NCBI GenBank assembly: GCA_045579665.1
Contig: JAZNMO010000213.1
Location: forward strand, 1 to 27,824
Source: COE1 sp045579665
Lineage (GTDB): Bacteria; Bacillota; Clostridia; Lachnospirales; Lachnospiraceae
Direction: 5' to 3'
Length of the DNA: 27,824 nt
The position numbers were made by a program, and so were the translations under genes. Shown one piece after another: positions 1 through 6,166 of this stretch (position 1 is its first letter; each line of letters opens with the position of its first letter). The notes beneath the pieces are model-generated. The model was not told the DNA's origin and did no database searches. It saw only the letters and a list, made by a program, of their open reading frames with translations.

Positions 1-221
1 TTCTCTTCCATCAATTTTGTCAGCGGCACCTTGAACCACAGATAAGATATCATCATTCTCGCATATAATTTCCAATTTATCTCCGCATGCTTTTTCATAA
101 GATATAAATGCTAATATATTATTCCATTCCCAGTCTTGAATCTTCGGATAGTCTACTAAACTAAAAAGATATACCCCTTTTTTATTATTGACCTATCATC
201 ATTAGCAATCTTAAGTATCAT
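1..221 (-). pseudogene. Unrecognised protein, cut by window edge, frameshifted
   Basis: On the minus strand an AAGGAGAG ribosome binding site lies about 7 nt before an ATG at 221, giving MILKIANDDRSIIKK. The reading frame then hits a stop shortly after an A6G4 run (about 178-186). Shifting one frame at that run opens a continuous reading frame to the window edge (GVYLFSLVDYPKIQDWEW onward). The composition of both halves looks like real protein. Either the gene is broken, or the homopolymer is a slippage site or a sequencing error. I do not recognise the family. It lies 123 bp downstream of the Nudix gene on the same strand. Confidence 0.45.
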
Positions 222-344
222 TTTATCATCTCTCCTTAAATTCTTATTCATCTCTTCGACCTATTCAAATTCTAGCATGCTTTCAACTCTTTACAAAGCT
301 GAAATTTTCACACTTCTTCGAACTCAACTGCATCTGGAATAAGC

Positions 345-911
345 TTAATAAAATTCAGTTAATTTTCTGTCAAGTTCTCTTATTTCTTCATTGGAAGAAA
401 TCTCTCTTAACAAAGCAATTTTTTCGATTTCTTCTCTATCTATTCGCAATTTCTCAATTTGCTCTAAATATTCTTCACCTAATGATACCCCAAATATTGC
501 ACCATACTCCTCACGTACCACATTGCTAAAATAATCTGGTTGCATTTCAAAGTGAGCAAGACCTAACCATTCAGGAATACAATCAATCCCCAGCTCCTCT
601 TTAGCCTCTCGTACCATTGCCTCGCGCATGGTTTCACCTTCCTCTGGGCATCCACCAAATATTTCCCAGCCTTTTCGCCAATGATTGAATCCCATAAGAT
701 AATCTTTGCCTATCTTTACAACAAGTAGGCAGACCGTTATCGGCGAAAATTGTAAAACCGCATCCTCTTCAGTGATTTTTATAAACTCTAATAATTTATT
801 TCCAGACTGGTCTATTGCTAACATATATGTCTCTATGTCTCCTTTCACAACTACAAATTCATCTCTCAGTATCACTGAAATTTTAAGTGCTGGATTAACA
901 AAAATGCACAT
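345..911 (-). CDS. Nudix hydrolase family protein
   Basis: 188 aa. The Nudix box is complete: G-x5-E-x7-REAKEELGI around residues 90-112, with the REAxEELG catalytic helix that binds divalent metal. The family cleaves nucleoside diphosphates linked to another moiety; the substrate cannot be told from sequence. The box is preceded by a strand rich in V/L and a WEIFGG motif typical of the fold. An open frame extends upstream to 1007, but ATG 911-909 (MCIFVNPALK) is the likely start because it overlaps the 3' end of the upstream gene by 17 nt, implying translational coupling, with a GAGG 12 nt upstream. The N-terminal ~85 residues are an extra, unassigned domain. Confidence 0.8.
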   Translation of the reverse strand: MCIFVNPALKISVILRDEFVVVKGDIETYMLAIDQSGNKLLEFIKITEEDAVLQFSPITVCLLVVKIGKDYLMGFNHWRKGWEIFGGCPEEGETMREAMVREAKEELGIDCIPEWLGLAHFEMQPDYFSNVVREEYGAIFGVSLGEEYLEQIEKLRIDREEIEKIALLREISSNEEIRELDRKLTEFY

Positions 912-1221
912 CCCCAAACATATCCTCAAATGATTTTTCCTTTTGATGATAGTCACTGATTTCAGCGTTATACCTCTGCAATAACATAGTATAGATTTCT
1001 TCTCCACCGCTGTATGTATGCGTAATGTACTCTCTAATAGTAGTATAAGGAAAATCTATGTTATGGTCTTTTACTAATTTTAAAAAAAAATCCATACCTC
1101 TAAAGGTTGTTACCACAGAAACCTCCTCATCTTCAATGGCTTTTTCAAGACCTTCACAAAAAAAATCCGAAAAGAAAAAATTTAACAACACATTAAATTG
1201 CTTCATTTCTAATTGAATCAT
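895..1221 (-). CDS. Hypothetical protein, 108 aa
   Basis: Starts at ATG 1221 behind GGAGGG with 8-nt spacing; an extended -10 (TGTTACAAT, about 1259-1267) lies 40 bp upstream. The product is acidic and rich in Phe, Asp and Glu, with no signal peptide or convincing membrane segment. It ends inside the start of the Nudix gene, so the two are probably one operon. I do not recognise the family; a partner or regulator of the Nudix enzyme is only a guess from position. Confidence 0.6.
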   Translation of the reverse strand: MIQLEMKQFNVLLNFFFSDFFCEGLEKAIEDEEVSVVTTFRGMDFFLKLVKDHNIDFPYTTIREYITHTYSGGEEIYTMLLQRYNAEISDYHQKEKSFEDMFGDVHFC

Positions 1222-1388
1222 TAAACATTCCCTCCACCAACTTCAAATTTTCGCTCTCATTGTAACATAATTCATTAAAACATAAAACAACATCTGCACA
1301 GTATTTCAGTTAATACACAGATAGGAGCAGTGATATTTTGATTTTGATATGGTATATAACTAAACAGTGAGTGGTGCGGAGCGTGGAT

Positions 1389-1514
1389 ATGGAAAAGAAA
1401 GAACAATTAGAAAAACAGATTAAAGAAAATAAGAGAAGATTTAGGAATAAACGGAGTTTTCGCATTATATTGGCATACCACTGCGAATTTTAGAAGAATG
1501 GGAAGCTGGAAGAA
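1389..1514 (+). pseudogene. Remnant of an XRE-like regulator
   Basis: ATG 1389 opens a 34-codon frame rich in Lys/Glu that stops at 1491-1493. In another frame the same DNA reads GIPLRILEEWEAGR, a pattern common at the recognition end of small XRE/HTH regulators in Clostridia (PxRTxxxWExGxR). It runs straight into the RhuM fragment. This looks like the 3' part of a regulator gene fused by deletion to a second broken gene. The assignment rests on motif memory only. Confidence 0.3.
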
Positions 1515-1719
1515 GTGGTTGTTTCCAAAATGGAAATACCCACTCCACATGGAGCGATTCCAGGAAAAACGAAGATTTTTCTAACGAATTATTACAACTT
1601 GGATGTTATTATTTATGTAGGTGATAGAGTAAATTCAAAGCAAGCAACCCAATTCTACATTTGGGCAACGAATGTTTTTAAAAGAATATATGATAAAAGG
1701 CTTTGCGATGGAGTGGTAA
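1497..1719 (+). pseudogene. RhuM-family protein fragment A
   Basis: Reads GKLEEVVVSKMEIPTPHG, then YYNLDVIIYVG, RVNSKQATQFYIWATNV and, after a one-base shift at a T5 run (1675-1679), LKEYMIKGFAM before a stop. The pieces YNLDxII.VG.RV, QATQFxIWAT and LKEYxIKGFxMDD are hallmarks of the RhuM (virulence protein, Bro-N/ORF6N-like) family. The N-terminal helix-turn-helix part and everything after GFAM are missing, so this is a fragment. RhuM genes are often found inside type I restriction loci next to Fic genes, which fits the neighbours here. Confidence 0.65.
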
Positions 1720-1771
1720 CACACTGCGCATGAGTACGACTGAAAAACTGAATATACGTTCGTTATATGGA
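1641..1771 (+). repeat. 131-bp direct repeat, copy 1
   Basis: Nearly identical to 2524-2653: I count about five substitutions and one extra T (T5 versus T4 run). Covers the QATQFxIWATNV to GFAM part of the RhuM fragment and about 50 bp beyond it. The two copies bracket the toxin-antitoxin locus and the hsdS fragment. Confidence 0.9.
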
Positions 1772-1781
1772 CTGAGATATG

Positions 1782-1810
1782 TTGACTTGGTAAATACTTA
1801 GTGGTAATAT
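1782..1810 (+). promoter_or_regulatory. Promoter of the antisense antitoxin RNA
   Basis: TTGACT (1782-1787), 17-bp spacer, TAATAT (1805-1810). Predicted start near 1817, reading toward the toxin gene and the shared terminator. No open reading frame follows, so the product is an RNA. Confidence 0.7.
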
Positions 1811-1816
1811 AATGAT

Positions 1817-1905
1817 TAGAAAATGTGCTACCGATAGACGGTTAGCCTGAATTATGATTAGTTAAAAATAACCGCTCAGTTTTCCAGACAGGGGCGGTTA
1901 TTTTT
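1817..1905 (+). ncRNA. Candidate type I antitoxin RNA (~90 nt)
   Basis: Transcribed from the promoter at 1782-1810 and ending at the terminator at 1864-1905, with no coding potential. It is convergent to the toxin mRNA and overlaps its 3' end through the terminator. Its 5' part carries CTACCGATAGACGGTTAGC (1828-1846), a near repeat of CTATCGATGGTTAGC (1980-1994) over the toxin start codon. Because the toxin is read from the other strand, the RNA can pair with the toxin start region (exact GGUUAGC to GCUAACC). This layout of convergent RNAs, direct repeats and shared terminator is that of the enterococcal par/Fst family. Existence of the RNA is inferred. Confidence 0.6.
1864..1905. terminator. 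Bidirectional terminator shared by toxin and antitoxin
   Basis: AAAAATAACCGC / GCGGTTATTTTT, a perfect 12-bp inverted repeat with an 18-nt loop and A/T flanks on both sides. The toxin stop codon lies inside the stem. Confidence 0.85.
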
Positions 1906-1996
1906 GTGTCTTGCTATTCTTTCCAAGCGAATAGCCAAGACTGAAACATGTCAAACATAAGCTGATGACAGCAATCAAACTATCGATGGTTAGCAT
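1898..1996 (-). CDS. Holin-like/Fst-type small membrane toxin
   Basis: 32 aa: MLTIDSLIAVISLCL, then TCFSLGYSLG, then a basic tail KNSKTQK. One hydrophobic helix of about 18 residues followed by a charged tail is the architecture of type I toxins of the Hol_Tox, TxpA and Fst groups, which insert in the cytoplasmic membrane. AAAGGAGGA precedes ATG 1996 by 8 nt. The mRNA starts about 120 nt upstream from a consensus promoter and is highly structured: a CTACC/GGTAG hairpin at its 5' end, CGGAGG/CCTCCG (2066-2084), and CAAAG-GAGGA-CTTTG (2000-2014), which places the ribosome binding site in a hairpin loop. Expression is probably held off by the convergent RNA at 1817-1905. Confidence 0.75.
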   Translation of the reverse strand: MLTIDSLIAVISLCLTCFSLGYSLGKNSKTQK

Positions 1997-2124
1997 AAGC
2001 AAAGTCCTCCTTTGTATAGATTTCTATGTATCAATGACACAATAGTATCGAAGATACATTGTTATCGGAGGTCACAGTCCTCCGTAGAAGACTAACCGCC
2101 TACCGTAAGGGTAGCACCTAGAAT

Positions 2125-2153
2125 ACTATAGCAAACATATGTTTGTGAGTCAA
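2125..2153 (-). promoter_or_regulatory. Toxin promoter with a LexA-like palindrome in the spacer
   Basis: Minus strand TTGACT (2153-2148), 17-bp spacer, TATAGT (2130-2125). The spacer contains the perfect palindrome CAAACATATGTTTG (2132-2145). Firmicute LexA boxes have the form CGAACATATGTTCG; this one keeps AACATATGTT and differs symmetrically at one position per arm. SOS control is possible but unproven. Confidence 0.65.
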
Positions 2154-2162
2154 GAATGATTT

Positions 2163-2439
2163 GTGGAGCTGATGAAGATGTATGCTTTTGATGAAGTATT
2201 TATTGATGAGACGAGGAAAGGTACAAAACTTAAGTCTGATGAATATCATTTTGAAGGAAAGAATTTGATTATTGACCAAGGACAAAATGATATTGCAGGG
2301 TACACAGATATAGAAGAAGGCTTATATTCGGATGTGCCAGCCATTATTTTTGGAGACCATACAAGAGTGGTAAAGTATGTTGATAAACCATTTTTTAGGA
2401 ACTGATGGAGTAAAGATTTGCAGAGTTCTTTGGTGTTGA
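2163..2439 (+). pseudogene. Type I restriction specificity subunit (HsdS) fragment
   Basis: Reads IIDQGQNDIAGYTDIEEG, then VPAIIFGDHTRVVKYVDKPF, then, after a frame change at a T6 run (2391-2396), LGTDGVK before a stop. IIDQGQxxIAGYTD and PAIIFGDHTRxxKYVDxPFxLGxDG are the conserved core of a target recognition domain of HsdS. About 90 of the usual ~400 residues remain. With the hsdM stub at 3816 it shows that a type I restriction-modification locus once stood here. There is no convincing start signal, as expected for a remnant. Confidence 0.8.
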
Positions 2440-2601
2440 TAAATCAGGAATTAGTCGGCATTTATCTAAAATTTTTTGAATCAGAAGAATTAGATGAATC
2501 CTTGGTTGTTGCAAAAATTGCAACAAGCAACCCAATTCCACATTTGGGCAACGAATGTTTTAAAAGAATATATGATAAAAGGCTTTGCGATGGAGTGGTG
2601 A
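2417..2601 (+). pseudogene. RhuM-family protein fragment B
   Basis: FAEFFGVDKSGISRHLSKIF followed, after a one-base shift at a T6 run (2472-2477), by ESEELDESLVVAKIAT. This is the N-terminal helix-turn-helix of RhuM proteins (MAELFxVDKSGISRHLKNIFExxELxExSVVAKIAT). It then joins QATQFHIWATNVLKEYMIKG FAM directly, skipping the YNLDxIIxVGYRV segment, so there is an internal deletion as well as the frameshift. It shares its 3' part with fragment A and lies immediately upstream of the fic promoter. Confidence 0.7.
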
Positions 2602-2653
2602 CACATTGCGCATGAGTACGACTGAAAAACTGAATATATGTTTGTTATATGGA
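2524..2653 (+). repeat. 131-bp direct repeat, copy 2
   Basis: Second copy of 1641-1771, starting CAAGCAACCCAATTC and ending GTTATATGGA. It ends 12 bp before the -35 of the fic promoter. Confidence 0.9.
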
Positions 2654-2665
2654 AAAATTAATTAT

Positions 2666-2694
2666 TTGACATAATTATTATCATCTGCTATATT
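2666..2694 (+). promoter_or_regulatory. fic promoter
   Basis: TTGACA (2666-2671), 17-bp spacer, TATATT (2689-2694). Predicted start near 2701, inside the inverted repeat at 2694-2729. Confidence 0.75.
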
Positions 2695-2729
2695 TAATTA
2701 CATCATTGCATTAAAAATGATGTAATTAA
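2694..2729. repeat. Perfect 14-bp inverted repeat over the fic transcription start
   Basis: TTAATTACATCATT and AATGATGTAATTAA separated by 8 nt. It begins on the last base of the -10 box, so it fits a repressor operator better than a terminator (no G/C core). A natural candidate binder is the winged-helix C-terminus of the Fic protein itself. Confidence 0.7.
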
Positions 2730-2750
2730 ATGCGTGGTGAGGTAGTTGAT

Positions 2751-3815
2751 ATGCGAGAAATTAGTTATCAAGAAAGATGGAAAGAATTACTTACACCTGA
2801 AATAGTTCCGTTACTTACAAAGATTCATGAGTTTAAGGGTGAGCAGGCATTATTTATTGAAGCTCATTCGGATGAGTTGGAACAATTAATGGAAGTAGCA
2901 AAGATTCAAAGTACAGAGTCATCGAATAGAATTGAGGGTATCTATACATCTGATGAAAGAGTGAAATTAATTGCTTTAGACAAAACGATGCCTAAGACAA
3001 GAAATGAGTTTGAGATAGCAGGATATAGAGATGTTCTGAATACAATTCATATGAGCCATGAGCATATTCCGATTAGAACATCTATTATTTTACAGCTTCA
3101 TAGGGACTTATACAAATTCGGAGGAAGTGAATCAGGAGGACGCTATAAGCTTACAGATAATGTGATTGCACAAGAGGATTCGTTAGGGAATAAGTTTATC
3201 CGTTTTCAGCCGGTTTCGGCATGGGAAACGCCTGAGATGATGGAGAAGCTGTGTACTGAATTTGATGAAATATGTAAGAATGAAGCAGCGGACCCGTTAT
3301 TGATTATTCCGATGTTCATATTGGATTTTTTATGTATACATCCATTCAATGATGGTAATGGCAGAATGAGTAGATTGCTTACGCTATTGCTATTATATCG
3401 CTCGGGATACATTGTAGGAAAGTATATTAGTATAGAGAAATTAATCGAGATATCTAAAGATACTTACTATGAAGCGTTATATGAAAGTTCTTGCCTATGG
3501 CATGAGCAAAAGAATGATTACGAGCCATTTGTAAGATATATGCTGGGTGTTATTGTTAATGCCTATAGAGAGTTTTCGGCAAGGGTAAAGCTTATGATAA
3601 CAAGTGATTTATCAAAGCCGGAAAGAGTGAGAGAAGTGATTAAAGATACGCTTGGTACTATTACGAAGGCAGAAATAGTCAAGAAATGCCCGGATATCAG
3701 TCAGATTACGATTCAGCGAGCATTAGCAGAGCTACTTGCCAGAGGTGAGATTACCAAGATTGGTGGCGGAAGATATACAAAGTATACTTGGAATTGGTCG
3801 AAGGGAGATCATTAA
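2751..3815 (+). CDS. Fic family protein (predicted AMPylating enzyme)
   Basis: 354 aa. The Fic core motif HPFNDGNGRMSR is complete (residues 197-208): His197 is the predicted catalytic base, Asp201 the metal ligand, Gly-Asn-Gly-Arg the phosphate-binding anion hole. Such enzymes transfer AMP or a related group from a nucleotide to a protein hydroxyl. An N-terminal inhibitory motif S-x-x-x-E-G is present at residues 58-63, which marks the self-inhibited class with the inhibitory helix before the core. The last ~65 residues look like a winged helix (ITKAEIVKKCPDISQITIQRAL). ATG 2751 is preferred because GTGAGG lies 8 nt upstream; an in-frame ATG at 2730 abuts the operator and lacks a binding site. 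It is the only full-length gene of the surrounding restriction/RhuM remnant. Confidence 0.9.
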   Translation: MREISYQERWKELLTPEIVPLLTKIHEFKGEQALFIEAHSDELEQLMEVAKIQSTESSNRIEGIYTSDERVKLIALDKTMPKTRNEFEIAGYRDVLNTIHMSHEHIPIRTSIILQLHRDLYKFGGSESGGRYKLTDNVIAQEDSLGNKFIRFQPVSAWETPEMMEKLCTEFDEICKNEAADPLLIIPMFILDFLCIHPFNDGNGRMSRLLTLLLLYRSGYIVGKYISIEKLIEISKDTYYEALYESSCLWHEQKNDYEPFVRYMLGVIVNAYREFSARVKLMITSDLSKPERVREVIKDTLGTITKAEIVKKCPDISQITIQRALAELLARGEITKIGGGRYTKYTWNWSKGDH

Positions 3816-3881
3816 ATGATTACAGGTGAATTAAAAAATAAAATTGATGGTATGTGGGATGTGTTTGGGGGGATGAAATGA
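3816..3881 (+). pseudogene. N-terminal stub of a type I methyltransferase subunit (HsdM)
   Basis: Begins immediately after the fic stop with GGGAG 7 nt upstream and reads MITGELKNKIDGMWDVFGG before an early stop. M-I-T-G-E-L/I-K-N-x-I-D-x-(I/L)-W-D-x-F is the familiar first 17 residues of HsdM proteins. The remaining ~480 residues are absent, so this is a 5' stub, still placed as if it were the next gene of the operon. Confidence 0.6.
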
Positions 3882-4075
3882 AAAGGACATTGACAAAGAA
3901 ACAGATAGCAGATTATGAGCAACTATGCCGTGACAGGAATAATGGTTGGTTATTAACTATGGATGGATTGCGATTTATATGCGAAGCAAATAACTATGAC
4001 CCGGAGGTCATCGGTCGACATTTTCTTGACGTACTGATGAAGTTTAACGCTGAAAAAGATAATCTAAAAGGCTGA
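3878..4075 (+). CDS. Hypothetical protein, 65 aa
   Basis: ATG 3878 overlaps the hsdM stub stop (ATGA) with GGGGGG just upstream. MKRTLTKKQIADYEQLCRDR followed by LLTMDGLRFICEANNYDPE: small, helical, charged, no membrane segment. The overlap suggests translational coupling to the short stub, which may explain why the stub survives as a leader. Family not recognised. Confidence 0.55.
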   Translation: MKRTLTKKQIADYEQLCRDRNNGWLLTMDGLRFICEANNYDPEVIGRHFLDVLMKFNAEKDNLKG

Positions 4076-4086
4076 AATAAATAGCA

Positions 4087-4121
4087 AAAACGCTCTGCGA
4101 GAAAATTTCGCAGAGCGTTTT
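4087..4121. terminator. Strong bidirectional terminator
   Basis: AAAACGCTCTGCGA / TCGCAGAGCGTTTT, perfect 14-bp stem with a 7-nt loop. It closes the fic operon on the plus strand and the 51-aa gene on the minus strand. Confidence 0.9.
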
Positions 4122-4126
4122 GCATC

Positions 4127-4282
4127 TTAAATCCCGGTTTCTCCGCCCGGACCATCCTTGCGAGGAACCTCATCAGGAATCACATCCTGTGGTAAATCCT
4201 CAGCAGGAATATTGCCGTCATCATACTGATTCTTAATAGGCTGTTCATTCGATGTCGTATTCTGTTTCTTTTCGTTTTCCAT
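4127..4282 (-). CDS. Small acidic hypothetical protein, 51 aa
   Basis: MENEKKQNTTSNEQPIKNQ, then a Pro/Asp/Glu-rich tail ending GPGGETGI. AAAGGAC precedes the ATG by about 9 nt and a terminator follows the stop. Low complexity and probably disordered; no signal peptide. It is divergent from the ABC exporter operon. Function unknown. An open frame extends upstream to 4459 but has no support. Confidence 0.55.
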   Translation of the reverse strand: MENEKKQNTTSNEQPIKNQYDDGNIPAEDLPQDVIPDEVPRKDGPGGETGI

Positions 4283-4307
4283 ATCGCACCGTCCTTTCCT
4301 TAGTATG

Positions 4308-4368
4308 TTTTCCAAATCTGGAAAATCTATACATCCATCTTTTTTTATTTTTCTATCCTTGCTATAAT
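4308..4368 (+). promoter_or_regulatory. Divergent control region before the ABC exporter
   Basis: Extended -10 TGCTATAAT (4360-4368) on the plus strand with a T-rich upstream element and no clear -35. A 7-bp inverted repeat TTTTCCA-aatc-TGGAAAA (4308-4325) sits between the divergent genes and could be an operator. Confidence 0.45.
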
Positions 4369-4417
4369 TGAAGATATATTTTCGACAATAAGTAAGATTA
4401 GACAGGAGCGTTTTGAC

Positions 4418-6166
4418 ATGAAGGAAGTTCAATTTATCATGCAATATATCAAGCGACATAAGTGGCAGTATGTGGGTGGTATTATCACCCTGTTTGTCGT
4501 TGACTTTGCTAATATCTATATCCCGAAGATGACAGGTGTGATTACGGATGGTCTGACAGAAGGGAACTTTGGCTGGAATGATGTATTGCGATATCTGATT
4601 TATATTTTATTGCTTGGTTTGACATTGGCGATAGGACGCTTTTTGTGGCGTTTCTTTTTATTTGGCGCCGCACGTTCCATTGAGAAGGAGATTCGTAATG
4701 ATATGTTTGCCCATTTGGAGAAAATGAGCGTGGAATATTATAACGAGCACAAGACAGGGGATTTGATGACACGCTTTACCAGTGATTTGAATGCAGTCAG
4801 AATGTCGATAGGTCCTGCGGTTATTTCTGCCTTTGATGCTACGATTATGACAGTTATGGTCATTGGGCAGATGATGATTTATGTAGATGTGAAGCTGACC
4901 TTGCTTGCCATTATTCCGATGCTTATTATTTTGTTTGGACAGATTTATTATGGAAAAATCATACATAAGCGTTATAAGGAACGTCAAGAGGCGGTTTCTA
5001 ATCTGACGGATTTTGTGCAGGAGAGCTTTTCTGGCGTTCGTGTGATTAAGGCATTTGTAAGAGAAAGAAGTGAGCTTCGTGAGTTTATGCGTTCAAATGA
5101 AGTGACGATGGAGAAGAACCTTGCCATTGCCAGACTTCAAGCAATTGTGATGCCGCTTTTGGATGTGATTATTGGTTTATCCAGTCTGATTACTCTGGTG
5201 TATGGCGGCTGGCTAGCCTTAAATGGTGAGATTACTTTGGGACGCTTTGTGGCATTTCATCAGTATATTGGTATGCTGGTGTGGCCAATGCTTGCCTGTG
5301 GTGATTCGATTAATCTTTTTTCACAGGGTGGGGCGTCAATTCAACGTATCAGAGAAGTATTTGAAGAAGAGCCTGAGATTGCAGATGGCGAGTCATGCAG
5401 GGATGTTACACATATCAGAGGAGAGCTGACCTTCAATCATCTGACCTTTATTCACAGGGGCCAGAGTGAGCCGACCTTAAAGGATATTAATCTTCATATT
5501 CCAGCAGGGACAACTCTTGCCATTGTAGGTAAAACGGGAAATGGTAAAACAACGCTGGTAAATTTATTGTTACATTTATATAATACAAAGCCCGGCATGA
5601 TTCTGGTGGACGGACGGGATATGAATACAATCCCTCTGAAAACCCTACGTGAGAATATAGCCTATGTACCACAGGATAACTTCCTGTTTTCTGATACACT
5701 AAAGAGCAATATTGCCTTTGGTGTGGATGAAGAAGATATGGAGGAGATTACCAAGGCGACCAGAATTGCCTGTATTCATGACAATATTGTGGCGTTTCCT
5801 GATGGCTATGAGACGATTGTTGGTGAGCGTGGAGTGACCTTATCCGGTGGTCAGAAGCAGAGAAGCTCTATTGCGAGAGCAATTATGAAGGATGCGCCGA
5901 TTCTGATATTGGATGATGCGTTATCGGCTGTAGATACAGATACAGAGGAGAAGCTGCTGCATAACTTGAAGGAGAACCGTGCAGGCAAGACTACGATTTT
6001 AATTGCACATCGTATCTCTACGATACAGAATGCAGATATCATCATGGTATTAGAGGATGGTGAGGCCAAGGAGATTGGCAATCATGAGTCCTTGGTTGCA
6101 TTGGGCGGTATTTATGCTGATATGTTTGAGAAGCAACAGTTAGAAGCAAGAAAGGAAATGCTGTAA
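4418..6166 (+). CDS. Heterodimeric ABC exporter subunit, degenerate ATP site
   Basis: 582 aa: an N-terminal membrane domain of about six helices (to ~320) and a C-terminal ATPase domain. Walker A GKTGNGKT (371-378), Q-loop Gln419, signature LSGGQ (475-479), Walker B ending LILDD (Asp499-Asp500), switch His531. The catalytic glutamate after Walker B is Asp500, the known mark of the non-catalytic site in heterodimeric exporters of the BmrC/TM287 type. Its stop overlaps the start of the second subunit by one base, so the two are co-translated. Likely an inner-membrane exporter of drugs, lipids or peptides; the substrate cannot be read from sequence. AGGAG precedes the start by 8 nt. Confidence 0.9.
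   Translation: MKEVQFIMQYIKRHKWQYVGGIITLFVVDFANIYIPKMTGVITDGLTEGNFGWNDVLRYLIYILLLGLTLAIGRFLWRFFLFGAARSIEKEIRNDMFAHLEKMSVEYYNEHKTGDLMTRFTSDLNAVRMSIGPAVISAFDATIMTVMVIGQMMIYVDVKLTLLAIIPMLIILFGQIYYGKIIHKRYKERQEAVSNLTDFVQESFSGVRVIKAFVRERSELREFMRSNEVTMEKNLAIARLQAIVMPLLDVIIGLSSLITLVYGGWLALNGEITLGRFVAFHQYIGMLVWPMLACGDSINLFSQGGASIQRIREVFEEEPEIADGESCRDVTHIRGELTFNHLTFIHRGQSEPTLKDINLHIPAGTTLAIVGKTGNGKTTLVNLLLHLYNTKPGMILVDGRDMNTIPLKTLRENIAYVPQDNFLFSDTLKSNIAFGVDEEDMEEITKATRIACIHDNIVAFPDGYETIVGERGVTLSGGQKQRSSIARAIMKDAPILILDDALSAVDTDTEEKLLHNLKENRAGKTTILIAHRISTIQNADIIMVLEDGEAKEIGNHESLVALGGIYADMFEKQQLEARKEML

Noticed and set aside
912..1007. Longer Nudix frame starting at 1007
   Set aside because: It lies inside the upstream gene in another frame and has no binding site; ATG 911 overlaps the upstream stop region as expected for coupled genes.
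4283..4459. Longer minus-strand frame for the 51-aa protein
   Set aside because: It would overlap the exporter start and promoter region; the internal ATG has a binding site.
4418..6166. Asp500 in place of the Walker B glutamate as a damaged gene
   Set aside because: This substitution is the normal state of one half of heterodimeric exporters; the partner keeps its glutamate.
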